Shown: positions 52,926-63,914 of the stretch, piece by piece
Layout of the letters: every line of letters starts with the position of its first letter
Numbering within the stretch: position 1 is the stretch's first letter
The notes under the pieces: model-generated
Databases searched by the model: none
Seen by the model: only the letters and a program-made list of their open reading frames with translations
What the model was told of the DNA's origin: nothing
NCBI GenBank assembly: GCA_036172665.1
Contig: CM069877.1
Location: 18,935,001-18,999,000, forward strand
Source of the DNA: Prosopocoilus inquinatus
Taxonomy: Eukaryota; Arthropoda; Insecta; Coleoptera; Lucanidae
Length of the DNA: 64,000 bases
Direction of reading: 5' to 3'
Translations under genes and position numbers: made by a program

Positions 52926-54469
52926 CGGTAAAGTCCGGGCGAAAATCCGGGTAAAGATTACCTGCGCGTTTCTCTTTCATTTCCGGGCGTTATCCTTCGT
53001 CCGTTCGAAATGCAGCACTGCGAGCGCACTTTTCAATCAAAACCGTTGTAGAAAGTGAAACTCTTGACACACTTTTGCGGCGAAGAGCAGGCTGTTAGAA
53101 AACGAACGTGATAATAACAGTTCTCCAACTCATTCATTATTTTACAGAATATTATTGTTATTATTATTATTAATTTCATTATTCATTTCAGCAGAAAAAT
53201 TAGAAACTAGAATTTCCATTTTTACTTACTTACAACTTGTGTTTACTTACTAATTATTTACTTTGATGTGATACAATTTAGAAAGCTGTGAAAAAAATTG
53301 AGTTATTTTTTTTATTAACCAACACGTACCCACGCACACACTTGAATTGAATCTTCCACATTCGATTGGAGAATGATACGTTTAGAAAGTGGGAAAGTGA
53401 GTTGTTACTCAATTGTAAGGGAGTGACGAAGATCCAGAAGATGTTGACCGACAGAGGCGTATATTTGATGACTTATTTTCAGCCGTTAGGTCAACAGCAC
53501 ATTCGCGCTAGCAAAGCTCGTGAATACAAATTAATTCGGTATTTTCCAGCAATTATAATTGCGATGCCTTTTTACGCATCTGTAATAAACAAATCAATTC
53601 CGGATTATGTCAACAGATGATCTTGGAATGCTAATATTTGTTTCTTTCTGTCATGTGAGAATCTATAAAAATGATTGTGCAAAAAACGACACATATTCTA
53701 CACACGATATTTAATTGACACGAACCGGAGTTCAAGGAAAGAGGTGTTAATTTAATTAAAAATAATTTATTTGTCCACAGTCTCTCAATTCATTACAGGC
53801 TGTATACATACTTTTCTACAAACCCACAGTTCAAGTAGTTCTATAAATCGATGTTAGCCAGGATGCACCAAGATGATTTAAAATTCGCGTCAGGTTCTGC
53901 TTTTATAGAGGTTGCCTTTTTAGGGAAGTGTGAGTACAAGCAATAAGAGTAAGAGGACAGTTACCAATTAGTTTTAGCGTCCATTTTCTAATATACCAGA
54001 AAAATAACTTTCAATAATAAAAGTTTTAAGAAAATAGATATAAAAATTTAAACGAACACTCTTAAAAATGGAAGGAGCATTTAACGTTTCACTTTTCATT
54101 AACGTTTGATAGCAAGGTTGAATGTCGTATCATTAAAATTGACAATTTGACAGACGATCAAACATGACCGAGTTTTTGCATAAAATTTAAAATAACTCGG
54201 TACATACTAAAAATAAGTAGGTATAATGTTATATCATTTTTGTTGTCTCTTCAAGGGCTAACCGAAACTGCAATAAAATATATAGTATTCCATTTAAAAA
54301 ATAATAAGTTAGGTTTGTAACTTATTAAATGAACAGCCTGTTTATTTGAAAATAATTTTATATTATGCAGAATGAAAACCTACACAACTTTTGTTAAGAC
54401 CTTTCCTTGATAAAATGAATTTAAAAGGCCATTATTGGACTTTTTTAGAGGTTTGGGACACCCTGCATG
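52926..54469. other. Upstream flank of the DUF2236 exons, nothing firm
   Basis: It could contain the missing first exon and promoter, but none can be placed. A TTATTATTG-type microsatellite lies at about 53147-53175. The open frame at 53366-53620 (plus) has no recognisable domain. Confidence 0.4.
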
Positions 54470-54751
54470 GCCAAGAGTTCACGGTCATAAGCACTATATT
54501 TGACTTGGTTTTTTGTCAAATTTCTGAAAAGAAACTAAGAGGTTGAATAAGTCCGTCCACGTTTTAATGCAATACAGCTCCAATGGCAGTATCTGAGGCA
54601 TCTGTTACCAAAGAAAGTAGGGCATTCTGTACGGGATGAGCTAATAATGCTGCTTTGCTTAGAGCTTTTTTTAACAGCACTAAAAGCGTCTTTCGTTTCG
54701 TCTGTCCATTCTAAGCGTTTTGTACTATTCTTTTTGTGTCCAATTAACATA

Positions 54752-55990
54752 CATGGGCTGCTGGAAAAGTTTCTAGAAACGGTATGAAAAAACGCATATG
54801 AAATTTGGTAAACGGTATCATTGTTTTTCGAAGTATTCGCCTTTGACGTCAATACACTTTTGCATACGCTCAAATCAATTTCTAAAGCACGTTTTCCACT
54901 CTAAAGACGATACCTCAGAAACCAGTGTCCGGAATGTTTCAACCGCTGCTTCAGCCGACGAAAATCGCTCACCACGCATTTTATTTTTGATATTTGGGAA
55001 CAAAAAGATATCATTAGGTGATAAATCAGGTGAATATGGACAATGAGTCATTAATTCAACATTTTTGTTGGACAAAAAATCAACTGCTTGACGGGCTGAG
55101 TGAGAGCTGGCGTTGTCATGATGGAGAATAATTCGTCGATTTCGATTGTTTCTTCTTATTTGATCGATGACTTCCGGCAAACAAATTGTAGTATACCAAT
55201 CAGCATTCACGGTTTTTCGATCCTCTAAAGCTACGGCTGCTACATGTCCAGTTAAATCAAAGAAACAAGCAATCATTTGCTTCGCAGCACTGCGTGAACG
55301 GACAACTTTTGTTGGTTTTGGTTCATTTTGAAATACCCAAACGGTAGATTGTTGTTTACTTTCTGGCTCGTACGAATAGATTCACGTTTCGTCACCAGTA
55401 ACGATGTTATAAACTAAATTTGAACGACCTCCATTGAATTTCTTGAGCAGTTCTTCGCACCATTTGTGACACGATCCTGCTTTTGCGCTTCTGTTAAATT
55501 GTGTGGGATCCAACGACTGCAAAGCTTTCGTACGTTCAAATGATCATGCAAAATCTGATGTATTGATGTCACATGTCGATCTCGCTCAAGAATTTCACGC
55601 ACAGCATCTACATTAGTGGCGTGACCTTCACGAAATTCGTCACTGAGAGAGGTACGTCCACACTGGAATTCGGCAAACCAATTATAAACACTGTTCTTTG
55701 ATGGTGCTTCATCTCCAAAAAGCTAAATGAAGCCGATCGAGGCACTGTTTCGGCGTTAGACCACATTTGAAATTGTAAAAAAATCATGGCACGAAAATTT
55801 TCAACCGAGATTTCCATGTTTACACGAAATTACTTTTTCTCAAATGCTGAACAAATAAAACTAGTTCACTTGCATAGGAACTGTCAATAGAATTATAGGC
55901 GAAAAACGTCAAATTTTTAAAATATGACAGTTGATAAACGCTAACAATTCTAGACCTACTAGATTCCAGAAAATTTTCCAGCAGCCCACA
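54752..55990 (-). mobile_element. mariner element inserted in the Gypsy remnant
   Basis: 1.24 kb with terminal repeats CATGGGCTGCTGGAAAA and, inverted, TGTGGGCTGCTGGAAAA, between TA dinucleotides (54750-54751, 55991-55992). Length and content fit mariner. The Gypsy RT/RNase H sequence resumes directly on both sides. Confidence 0.88.
54875..55817 (-). pseudogene. mariner transposase, broken
   Basis: Three minus-strand pieces. 55817-55608 starts MEISVENFRAMIF, the N-terminal helix-turn-helix, with a frameshift before CTAECQ-like sequence is reached. 55602-55414 has REILERDRHVTSIHQIL, HDHLNVRKLCSRWIPH and LTEAQKQ. 55276-54875 holds the DDE/D core: ACFFDLTGHVA, HHDNASSH with the second Asp, and PYSPDLSPNDIFLFP with the third. 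Frameshifts and a stop between the pieces make it inactive. The WVPH-type motif appears as WIPH, common in mariners. Confidence 0.9.
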
Positions 55991-56302
55991 TAGCGGTTGT
56001 TGTAATTTAGTGCAGTCAGGTATAAATCTGTGATAAAAATTGAGCGTACCAAGAAATCGTCGCATGCTGGTGGCAGATTGTGGCTCTAGAAAATTGGTTA
56101 TTGCTTCTACTTTTCCTATTAACGGTTTCATGCCTTCAGAATTGACTTCATAACACAGGAAATTTATCTTCTCGCCCATTTAGCTACATTGACACATAGA
56201 TCTTTCAAAAAACATGCGAAGATGTTAGGTGTGTTCTTTTTACTGTAAAACCCAGAATAACTCAGCGGCACTCAGTAACCTTGGAAATTTGATTGTTTTT
56301 TT

Positions 56303-56736
56303 AAGGCCAACGCACACTTATCCTACCCGGCCGGCAGCGCACCGATCCACGCCGGCCGGCATTTTATCATTTACCTATTTTTATATGTAACAACGCACAC
56401 TAATCGGAATCGCATCACTCCACACGGAATCGACCCGTATGGAATAATTCGACTAGAATATTTTAGCCGGCTGGCGAGATCATTATCATTACTTCTCAGC
56501 TTTTGTACTTCCTCTTCACATAATCATAATATTAGGATTTAAAAGAACATCCATATTTGTTTAAATTTGAAAGAATATCAAGAGAACTCAACATTCGCTG
56601 CTCTAGTGTATAGAAATTTGTAATTTGATGTAGATGACGATCCGTTAGTGTGCGCTTAAGAATAGGTAAATAATAAAATGCCGGCCGGCGTTGATCGATG
56701 CGTTGCCGGCCGGGTAGGTAAGTGCGCGTCGGCCTT
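56303..56736. repeat. MITE-like repeat with GGCCGGC-rich inverted ends
   Basis: The left arm AAGGCCAACGCACACTTA and CCCGGCCGGCAGCGC is mirrored by GGTAAGTGCGCGTCGGCCTT and GCCGGCCGGG over about 80 bp. The GC-rich ends stand out from the AT-rich flanks. Confidence 0.8.
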
Positions 56737-56861
56737 TATACGCTCGTTGATGAGATTTTGCGAGCTTCCTCCGAATCAATCAAAGAGGGATTTAGGTTAG
56801 AATGGATGTGTATAAAATGGCCGAATGTCTTTTTTGACATTTGCACGTTGTCAGTGTAGCT

Positions 56862-57095
56862 CTTACATCGCATTTGCGAATAAATTGGGCAAGTCGTTTT
56901 TGTTTGCAGTGGGAATGTCGAGCTACGTCTCTGCTGAAGAAGCCCCAAGCAGGACTGAAATAGCTGTACAGAGGCTGCTTGAGGTTTTCACTGCAATCAA
57001 AAACGATTTGCACAAAATTTTTCTAAAAACTTTAATTATGCTTTGACAGCAAGCATGGCCGCCTTGCATGGGGGACTTATTAGGAGCAAATCAAA
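56862..57095. mobile_element. Foldback-family element, module B plus A
   Basis: ACATCGCATTTGCGAATAAA through module B, then the module A piece GACAGCAAGCATGGCCGCCT to GGAGCAAATC. Ends incomplete; no duplication found. Confidence 0.75.
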
Positions 57096-57249
57096 AAGTT
57101 TTAAAAATACAGAGATTCAAAGAAAATAATGTCTGTTTTTGAATCAAAACACGTTTGGATCACGATTTTGTGAGCGAAAGAAAGTACCTATAATTGCTGT
57201 TTTGGGAATATCAGGTTCATGAATGGGTATTTGTTGACAAGCCCTTACT

Positions 57250-57381
57250 AAGGCCCGGTTTCACCATCACAGTTTAACTTTAAACTTCGCTTTATTCCCA
57301 TGGTAACAATTGCAAAGATAATTGTTTCCATAGGAATAAAACGGAGCTTAAAGTTAAACTGTGATGGAGAAACCGGGCCTT
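57250..57381. repeat. Palindromic MITE-like repeat
   Basis: Ends AAGGCCCGGTTTCACCATCA and TGATGGAGAAACCGGGCCTT; the inner arms CAGTTTAACTTTAA and TTAAAGTTAAACTG pair. Confidence 0.85.
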
Positions 57382-58109
57382 CTTATTTTTGCTTCTGACA
57401 TAATTTGACGGCACTCTGTACGAAAGGAAACTGGATATCTATCGGTCACGGTGATGTTATTTAGGGCTCTATAATCACCGCAAGGTCTTCAATCTTCCAT
57501 TTTTTTTTCTCTACTAGATGGAGAGGGGTTGACCAGCTACTTTTTGACGGTCTGCATAAACCTTGTTCATGTATTCGAATTCGAGCAGCACTTAGTTTTT
57601 CAGCGGAGAGTCTCCTTGCTTTAGTGAAATTCGGTGGTCCTCTAGTTTCGATGTGATGTTCTACGTTATGACTCTTTTCTTGTTTACAATGTTCGGTCAA
57701 ATTAGATCCGGAAATTCATGAAGAATTGTTTCATAAGGATTTTGATAATTCATATTACGAACGTTGATTTTATCTTGTGCAGCAGATACTGGTCTGTAAG
57801 CTAGGCAGGTGGTACCATCAATTAGTTTCTGACGTTGCTGTCAACTAGCAGATTGAAATGTGACTGAAAATCTACTCCGATTATAGGTTCCTGGACATCT
57901 GCTATAACAAAAAGCCAGTTAAATAACCATAGTAAGCCTAGGTCGAGTCGCAATAATTTCTTATCGTAAGTTTTAATAGTTGTTCTATTTCCCGCAAGGA
58001 GTTCCATTTTATTTAAATTTTTCTTTTCTTTAAAGGTAGGTGGAATGTCCGATATATCCGCTCCGGTGTCAATTAGAAAAAAGGTTGCTGATTCTTTGTC
58101 ATTAATATA

Positions 58110-59030
58110 CCCGCTGTTTCAAATTGAGTGCGCACTGAAGGAATCTCCCAAACCGTAAGAGACACAAATTCGGTTAAATGGAAAAAAGGTTGCACGAATC
58201 AATGCCTAATTCGTATCCATTGACAAAATGATGTGTTTCTTATTTCTTTTTGAGATATTAATCAAAATGTAAAAAATCTATTTTCGTTTTTCCTCTCTAT
58301 CTCTTTTATTATAAATAATTTTGAAATTTTGATTTAACTTTCTACATGCACTTTTAATTCTGCTATGAATAGAGGTGGCAGAATTGAAGTCAAACGTTTC
58401 GTCTTTCCGCGACCATCATCAGTTTCGATTTTTTAAACACAACTTATGTCTTTTTATTGTTCTATTCAATAGAATTTTTTCTCCTGATTGTAACGGTACA
58501 TCACACTTAATAGTTGATATTAATCTGAAGCTTAAATAATACAGACTTTTATATGAAAATTTTTATTTAATTCATAATTTTAATTTTTAGTTCATTTTCT
58601 TAGCTATAGTGTAAATTATAATAAGCTATTTAATTTTTTTCTGTATCGTTATTTTAATCGTGCACTGCTCTTACGAAAATGAATTTTTACCGACAAATTT
58701 GAAATTTTGATTTAACTTTCTACAGGCACTTTTTAATTCTGCTTCGAATAGGGGTAGCAGAATCGAAGTCAAATGTTTTGTCCTTCCATTACCATCATCA
58801 GTTTTGATTTTTTAAATGCAACTAATATCTTTTTATTGTTCTTTTCGATAGCACTTTTTCTCCTAATTGTAATGGTATATCATACTTAATAGCTGATGTT
58901 AATTTGAAGCTTAAATAATGCAGATTTTTATATCAAAATTTTATATAATGCATAATTTAAAATTTTTAGTACATTTTCTTAGCTATAATGTAAATTAAAA
59001 TAAACTGTTTAATATTTTCCAGTATCGCAA
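58110..59030 (+). mobile_element. Partial copy of the palindromic element at 47989-49940
   Basis: Starts CCCGCTGTTTCAAATTGAGT next to TATA and resembles the left arm to about 58680. A second, direct partial unit follows (58690-59030, from TTGAAATTTTGATTTAACTT), so it holds a tandem duplication rather than the mirror arm. Confidence 0.75.
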
Positions 59031-59182
59031 TATGGCAATCATTGTCTACCCTGCGTTAGCCATCTTGCTTTGTACCTGATTGACTTAAGTCACTAAACGT
59101 TTTATCTTTTAATTTTTAATGATTCCGCCTCGTTGTATATTTTTACCTTCAATGGTTAGCTTAATCACTCTTTAATTAATGT

Positions 59183-59217
59183 CCTGATGAAGCAATAAAT
59201 TGAATTGCGAAATGTCG
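59183..59217 (+). ncRNA. Hammerhead-ribozyme-like motif
   Basis: CTGATGA box, then AGCAAT / ATTGC with a perfect 5-bp stem and a 7-nt loop, then GAAATGTCG. Both core boxes are intact. The order and spacing fit the minimal hammerheads of Penelope-like elements, though no coding sequence of such an element is adjacent. Confidence 0.55.
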
Positions 59218-59335
59218 ACTAAAATTACAAGGAGTTCTTCTTAAACAACGTCCAACCACCAGCCGTTTATCCTCGTTAAACAATCTCTTTCGGTTTAAAT
59301 TTCAACAAGTACGGCGATACTTCCTTTCGGATTTA

Positions 59336-59357
59336 TATATATATATATATATATATA
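59336..59357. repeat. (TA)n microsatellite
   Basis: About 11 TA units directly left of the inverted repeat at 59358-59650. Confidence 0.9.
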
Positions 59358-59650
59358 TGCTGTAGTATTCTTCCGGGTAGTCCTCCGCGTTGAGTTCTCT
59401 AAAGAACTATTTGTCTTCTGACAACGTTTCGGCAAGGTCTCACTTGCCATCTTCAGGTCTTCGCTGCTGCTTGCCTGCTTCTGCTCCTCGTCGTTACTCG
59501 AGTCACAGTGGCTTCTGGTCGCGCTGGTGGTGGTTTAAGTACCGTGTTGCGGTCACGCGTCGTTACGCTTGGTGGTTTTTCCGTTGTCAGAAGACAAATA
59601 GTTCTTTAGAGAACTCAACGCGGAGGACTACCCGGAAGAATACTACAGCA
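59358..59650. repeat. Inverted repeat with 68-bp arms
   Basis: TGCTGTAGTATTCTTCCGGG... (59358-59425) is mirrored exactly at 59583-59650. The centre holds a Penelope-type hammerhead-like motif. (TA)n lies just outside the left arm and about 30 bp beyond the right arm. Confidence 0.88.
59418..59457 (-). ncRNA. Hammerhead-ribozyme-like motif
   Basis: Minus strand: CTGAAGA box, a perfect 6-bp stem GGCAAG/CTTGCC around TGAGAC, then GAAACG and TTGTC. This is the clearest stem II of the motifs in the window. Confidence 0.55.
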
Positions 59651-59677
59651 TTCAACACCCGCGGAAGCCCACGGATT

Positions 59678-59679
<2 letters not shown>

Positions 59680-59722
<43 letters not shown>
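59680..59722. repeat. (AT)n microsatellite
   Basis: About 20 perfect AT units. Apparent Ile-Tyr protein runs across it are not genes. Confidence 0.95.
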
Positions 59723-59728
<6 letters not shown>

Positions 59729-59867
59729 ATTCGAATGTTTTCTAAATGGAATGCCTCGTATATTTTTATACCATATGACTCAGGATTAAATGTTCTTTCG
59801 TCCTGTATTAGCATCCCTATACCTATCTCTTACAGTTCACTCGTTATCGATGATTTCCTTTCAAAAT

Positions 59868-60375
59868 TGTTGCAAATCGTTTTTGATTGCAGTGGATGCC
59901 TCGAGCATCCTCTGTACTGCTGTTTCAGTCCTATTTGGGGCTTCATTGGCAGAAGCGCAGCTCGAGAGTTCCACTCCAAAGCAAAACGACTTGTCCAAGG
60001 ATATTCGCAAATGCCATGTAATAGTAATGAATAGCTTAAATAGCGACATCCTACGAACGCTTTTTGACCTGACATCGCATTTGCGAATATCCTTGGACAA
60101 GTCGTTTTGGTTTGCGGTGGAACTCTCGAGCTGCGCTTCTGCTAATGAAGCCCTAAATAAGACTGAAACAGCTGTATAGGGGATGCTTGACGGATCCACT
60201 GCAATTAAAAACGAATTGTAACAAATTTCTTCAAAATTTTCTTTATGCCTTGACAACCAGCATGATCGGCTTGCATGGGATGACTTATTATGTAACAAAG
60301 TGGCTTCAATTGATCAATCTTAATGCAATGTCAGGTCAAAAAGAAATCGTAGGTTGTCACTATTTGAACTATTCA
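59868..60375. mobile_element. Foldback-family element, diverged inverted copy
   Basis: Module B (59868-60020) and its inverse (60075-60225) form a palindrome joined by TTTTTGACCTGACATCGCA, followed by an inverted module A (60235-60375). More diverged than copies 1-4, and without a recognisable duplication. Confidence 0.75.
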
Positions 60376-60603
60376 TTAATGCATTAGGTAAACAGTTATA
60401 CCAAATTTCATCAAAAACCAAATGTGTGAAAAATAGTTTTTCTCGATTTCTAAACAATCGAATCAAAAGAGCTTAAGTCATTTTACCTTAAACTTCGTGG
60501 TCTAGAATGACAAGCTGCGGTCATTCAAACCTCAATCTTTGGTATGTGCACTGCCATGGCCAGCGATATTGGAATTGCTACCTGTAGCATCGCTGCTTGA
60601 TAT

Positions 60604-60928
60604 TGTTATGTTTCTAGGGTTTAAATTAATTTATTTAATTGAATAAAACACTCGGTAAAAACTTAACCGTAATTTAATAATGCTTACAATCTAATTTATT
60701 TGTAACAATTTATTTACACACTAAATCCAACTTCGACGATCGCTATTTAGAACTCGACTGACTGCTGAGTCCACCCCAGCCGATTTTATATTCTTCGCTG
60801 CCTTCTCGTTTATTCCAACGCTGGAAAATTCGAGTTTGTTCGATGGTGGCATGGCGGCCGATGACGCATAATAACGAACCGACTTCTTGACGCCTTCAGT
60901 GTGACGTAGTGCTGAGTGGCTCGCCACA
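60604..60928 (-). repeat. Gypsy LTR of copy C
   Basis: 325 bp, TGTTATG to CGCCACA, clearly diverged and with small deletions relative to the 344-bp LTRs of the array. Followed on the inside by the CTGCCCCCTTCTT purine-tract complement. Confidence 0.92.
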
Positions 60929-63900
60929 CTGCCCCCTTCTTAAAAACGTTTCGTCTCGAAATGTTCCTGGTGATAGTCTTGAAGGAGGATGTTGGAATCT
61001 ACATGCTGGCCCATTTTTGCAATTTCCCGTCTGGAAGAAGTAGTAGCCTGCGGTTTTATGTTGCTGACTGTTGCCTGTGGGTGGTGGCTGCAGACTAGGA
61101 CTTCAATTCCCGTTCTGTGGAAGATGACTTCCAGCATGCTTCGAATTACTCTCCAGTCTAGTCCGTCCAATCCGCAACCCAATTTGGGGATGGCTAACTT
61201 CCTCTGGCGGTTCTCTATTAGCTGTCTCCTCAGGCTATATAGGGCTCTCCACATACTTTGATAGTCAGGTTTACCAATTGATGTCTTCTTAATGACTAAA
61301 TAATGCACGTGGCGCCTCCGATCTGCCGTCGAATTGATGATCTGCAGACTCTTGCCTACCACGGGATGCTGTCTTCGGAGCTCCTCGATTTCTTCAAATT
61401 TCTTCCTAAACACCTGAGCGATTCCTTTGGACATCTTCAGGTCTTCTGCTACGCAGTGGGCCAGACTGTACTCCAGTGGCATCTTGTTGCTTCTCCGTGG
61501 TCACTCCAAATCGTGCCTTACTTCCCTCAGCGTGCTGAGACATGAAGGTTTCGAAGTTCACTTCGGAAACTTGCGCCCTTTGTACTGTTCCTTCATCTGC
61601 TTCGCCATGGTAAGGGGCTATCCGGTTGAAGTGGATTACTTTGGGTTTGCCATGGGGGACCTTCTTGATGCGGTAAACGACGTCGTTTACACAGGCGCAT
61701 TAAATAATTGAGACATATCGTTGAATTTGGGTTGTTATTATAACATTTAAATAAAACTTTACTTATCATAAAAGTATCATGTTCAAACAATATTATGTAA
61801 TATTTCATCCAGTGCTTTAAAGTTATTTCGATATTTTCAATAAATGTTATTATTCTGTTATCTAGTAACATTACGTTGGTGTTTCATAACATTCCACATA
61901 CCATTTGTAATATTCTATCAACATTTTGTTCAAAATGTTGCTGTGTTGTTGTGTTGAAAATGTTTCAGAAATGCTACGTAACATTCTATGCTTAGTGGGT
62001 AGCATCTGTGTCCACGACAAACTTGCCTTCCGGGAGAGTATAACTCAGAATAGGAGCACTAACCAAGTACTGCTTTAGTTGTTCAAAACCAATTTGACAC
62101 TGTTGGTCCCATTCAAATGGACGACCTTCTTCAGTGAGTTTTGTCAACGGATTAGCAATGTCAGCAAATCCAGGAACGTAGTGTCGTGTCTGCAAATCCA
62201 GGAACGTAGTGCCGATAGTAAGTGCACAGGCTAAGGAAACTCCTTCCTTCCTTCCTCCTTTGGTGTTTATTTCTGGGAGTTGGCCAGTCTTTCACCACCT
62301 GAATCTTCACAGGATCCACGGCGATTCCATTTCCATTAACAATGTGCCCCAGGTAATTCACTTCCTTCTGGAACAGGTGGCACTTCTTGAGGCTAAGCTT
62401 TAGTCCAGCTCCGCGAAGCCTCTCCTTCCAGGTTCCTCAGGTGGTCGTCGAACGTTTTTCCCACGACAATTATGTCGTCAAGGTACTCCATGCACGTTGT
62501 CCAGGACAGACCTTTCAGAACCGTTTCCATTAACCTCTCGAATGTCGCTGGGGCATTACATAACCCGAATGGCATCACTGTGACCTGCTACAGACCCATA
62601 CCAATGGAAAATGCCGTCTTTTCTCGATCTTCAGGAGCCAGCTCCACTTGCCAATATCCACTCTTTAAGTCCAAAGTTGAGAAGATCTTTGAGCCGGCCA
62701 GGGTGTCCAGGGTGTCATCAATCCGTGGCAGGGGATAGCTGTCCTTCTTGGTGACATTGTTGAGTAACCGGTGGTCTACACAGAACCTTGTGGACCCATC
62801 CTTCTTCTTCACTAGCACTACTGGTGACGCCCAAGGGCTGCTCGATGGTTCTATTACATTATCCTTTTCCATCTCGCGAATAATGCGTTCCGCTTCCTCA
62901 CACTTCGCCAATGGTAATCGCCTTGGAGCTTGACGGATAGGTCTTTCTTCTCCAGTCTCTATTTTGTGTTTCACGACATCAGTTCTTCCCTTGGATCCAT
63001 TTTCTACCTCGAATACGTCTTGATAGCGGCCGATCAGATTCTTTGCTTTTGTCTTGTGGTCTGGAGTTAATTCCTGGGCTGTTGACATAACCATTTTCCA
63101 TAATTTCGTTGGGACATTTGCTTCTGGCACGTTTGCTTCATGTTGGCGGGAGATGGAGGACACCATGGTGCAGCTTCCCAAGATTGTTCCTTTCTTGATA
63201 TTGACAGAGAAACAATTGACGTTCATCAGGCGGACAGGTACTTCCTTCTTCGCCGTCAACAACATTTTCCCAACGAGGACTCCTCTTCCAATCCTTTGAT
63301 CATCAGTATTAGGTTCAACCATAATGACTTGCCCATCTTGAAAAACACCGTCCAGTTTTGCGTCGACGATAACCTCAGTCCTGCTGGATAATACAATGTC
63401 TTCAGCGAGGACTACTCGAGCGGCCACGTCCCCTCGTTGATGTAGAACCAACTCCTCATTATTGACCACCATCACGCCACGCTTTAAGTCCAATTGGAAC
63501 CCGTGGGCACACATGACGTCCATGCCCAAAATTGCCTCGTCCTCTATGTCTGCCACCAGTGCACGGTGTTTTATTGGAGTTGAACCAATGGTGATGATAA
63601 CCTCTACTTCACCGTGGACAGTTGCTGATGTTCCAGTTGCAGTTTTCAGTCTCCACTTGGTCGGTTCGGTGCGTCCAGATGACTTAATGACGTCGGGTCT
63701 TAGGATGGTCTTCGTCGCATCCGTATCCAACAACATGGTGTGAGGAATGTCATCAATGGTAACATCCACGAAGACACTGCTGGTTAACTGCCGTAGGGAT
63801 ATTACTTGTTTGGCTTTCGTCTTTGGGGGCCTTTGAATACGGTCGACGTTTGCCCCTCTCCACCGACCCGGCTTAGTTTAACTGTGGCTTCCTTGGATCC
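60896..63900 (-). pseudogene. pol: Gypsy Pol remnant with macro domain (copy C)
   Basis: From upstream: protease and N-terminal RT in one long open stretch (63769-62588), in which the protease motif is DTD instead of DTG; then RT pieces in shifted frames (62578-62393, 62361-62161, 62195-61992) with YLDD kept. RNase H (after its first Asp), integrase and most of the GPY/F region are missing, replaced at about 61998-61690. The macro domain is open (from about 61482), with VIKK in place of VTKK, so the catalytic Lys remains, and GCGLD kept. A frameshift destroys the CCCH finger. No activity is expected. Confidence 0.9.
61690..61998. other. Filler sequence replacing about 1.6 kb of copy C pol
   Basis: AT-rich, with several AACATT / AATGTT strings (GTAACATTACG, CATAACATTCC, CAACATTTTG, GTAACATTCTA) on both strands. 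It may be another insertion that accompanied the deletion. No gene. Confidence 0.5.
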
Positions 63901-63914
63901 TGTCTGGGCTTTGG

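Larger units (their letters stand above)
54470..58105 (-). mobile_element. Decayed Gypsy pol of a second family, multiply interrupted
   Basis: In minus-strand order: protease (about 58100-57770, IDTGADISDIPPTF and PIIGVDF), RT start (57700-57461, IETRGPPNFTKARRLSAEKL and PSKSSWSTPLHLV), RT end (56179-55993, FLCYEVNSEGMKP and MRRFLGTLNFYHRF), RNase H (54749-54470, LEWTDETKDAF, VTDASDTAIGAVL, YSAYDRELLAM). The pieces carry stops and frameshifts, and are separated by a mariner, a foldback copy and palindromic repeats. The protein family differs from the macro-domain Gypsy. Confidence 0.88.
60604..63914 (-). mobile_element. Third, decayed copy of the macro-domain Gypsy (copy C)
   Basis: It begins with a 3' LTR preceded by ATAT (60600-60603) and continues into pol on the minus strand. 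Similarity ends at about 63914, just before the point where gag would start, so gag and the 5' LTR are missing or displaced. Compared with copy A about 1.6 kb is replaced by unrelated sequence at about 61690-61998. Confidence 0.9.

Noticed and set aside
59390..60034. A 214-residue plus-strand frame with Ile-Tyr runs
   Set aside because: It crosses an inverted repeat, an (AT)n tract and a foldback element; no gene structure.
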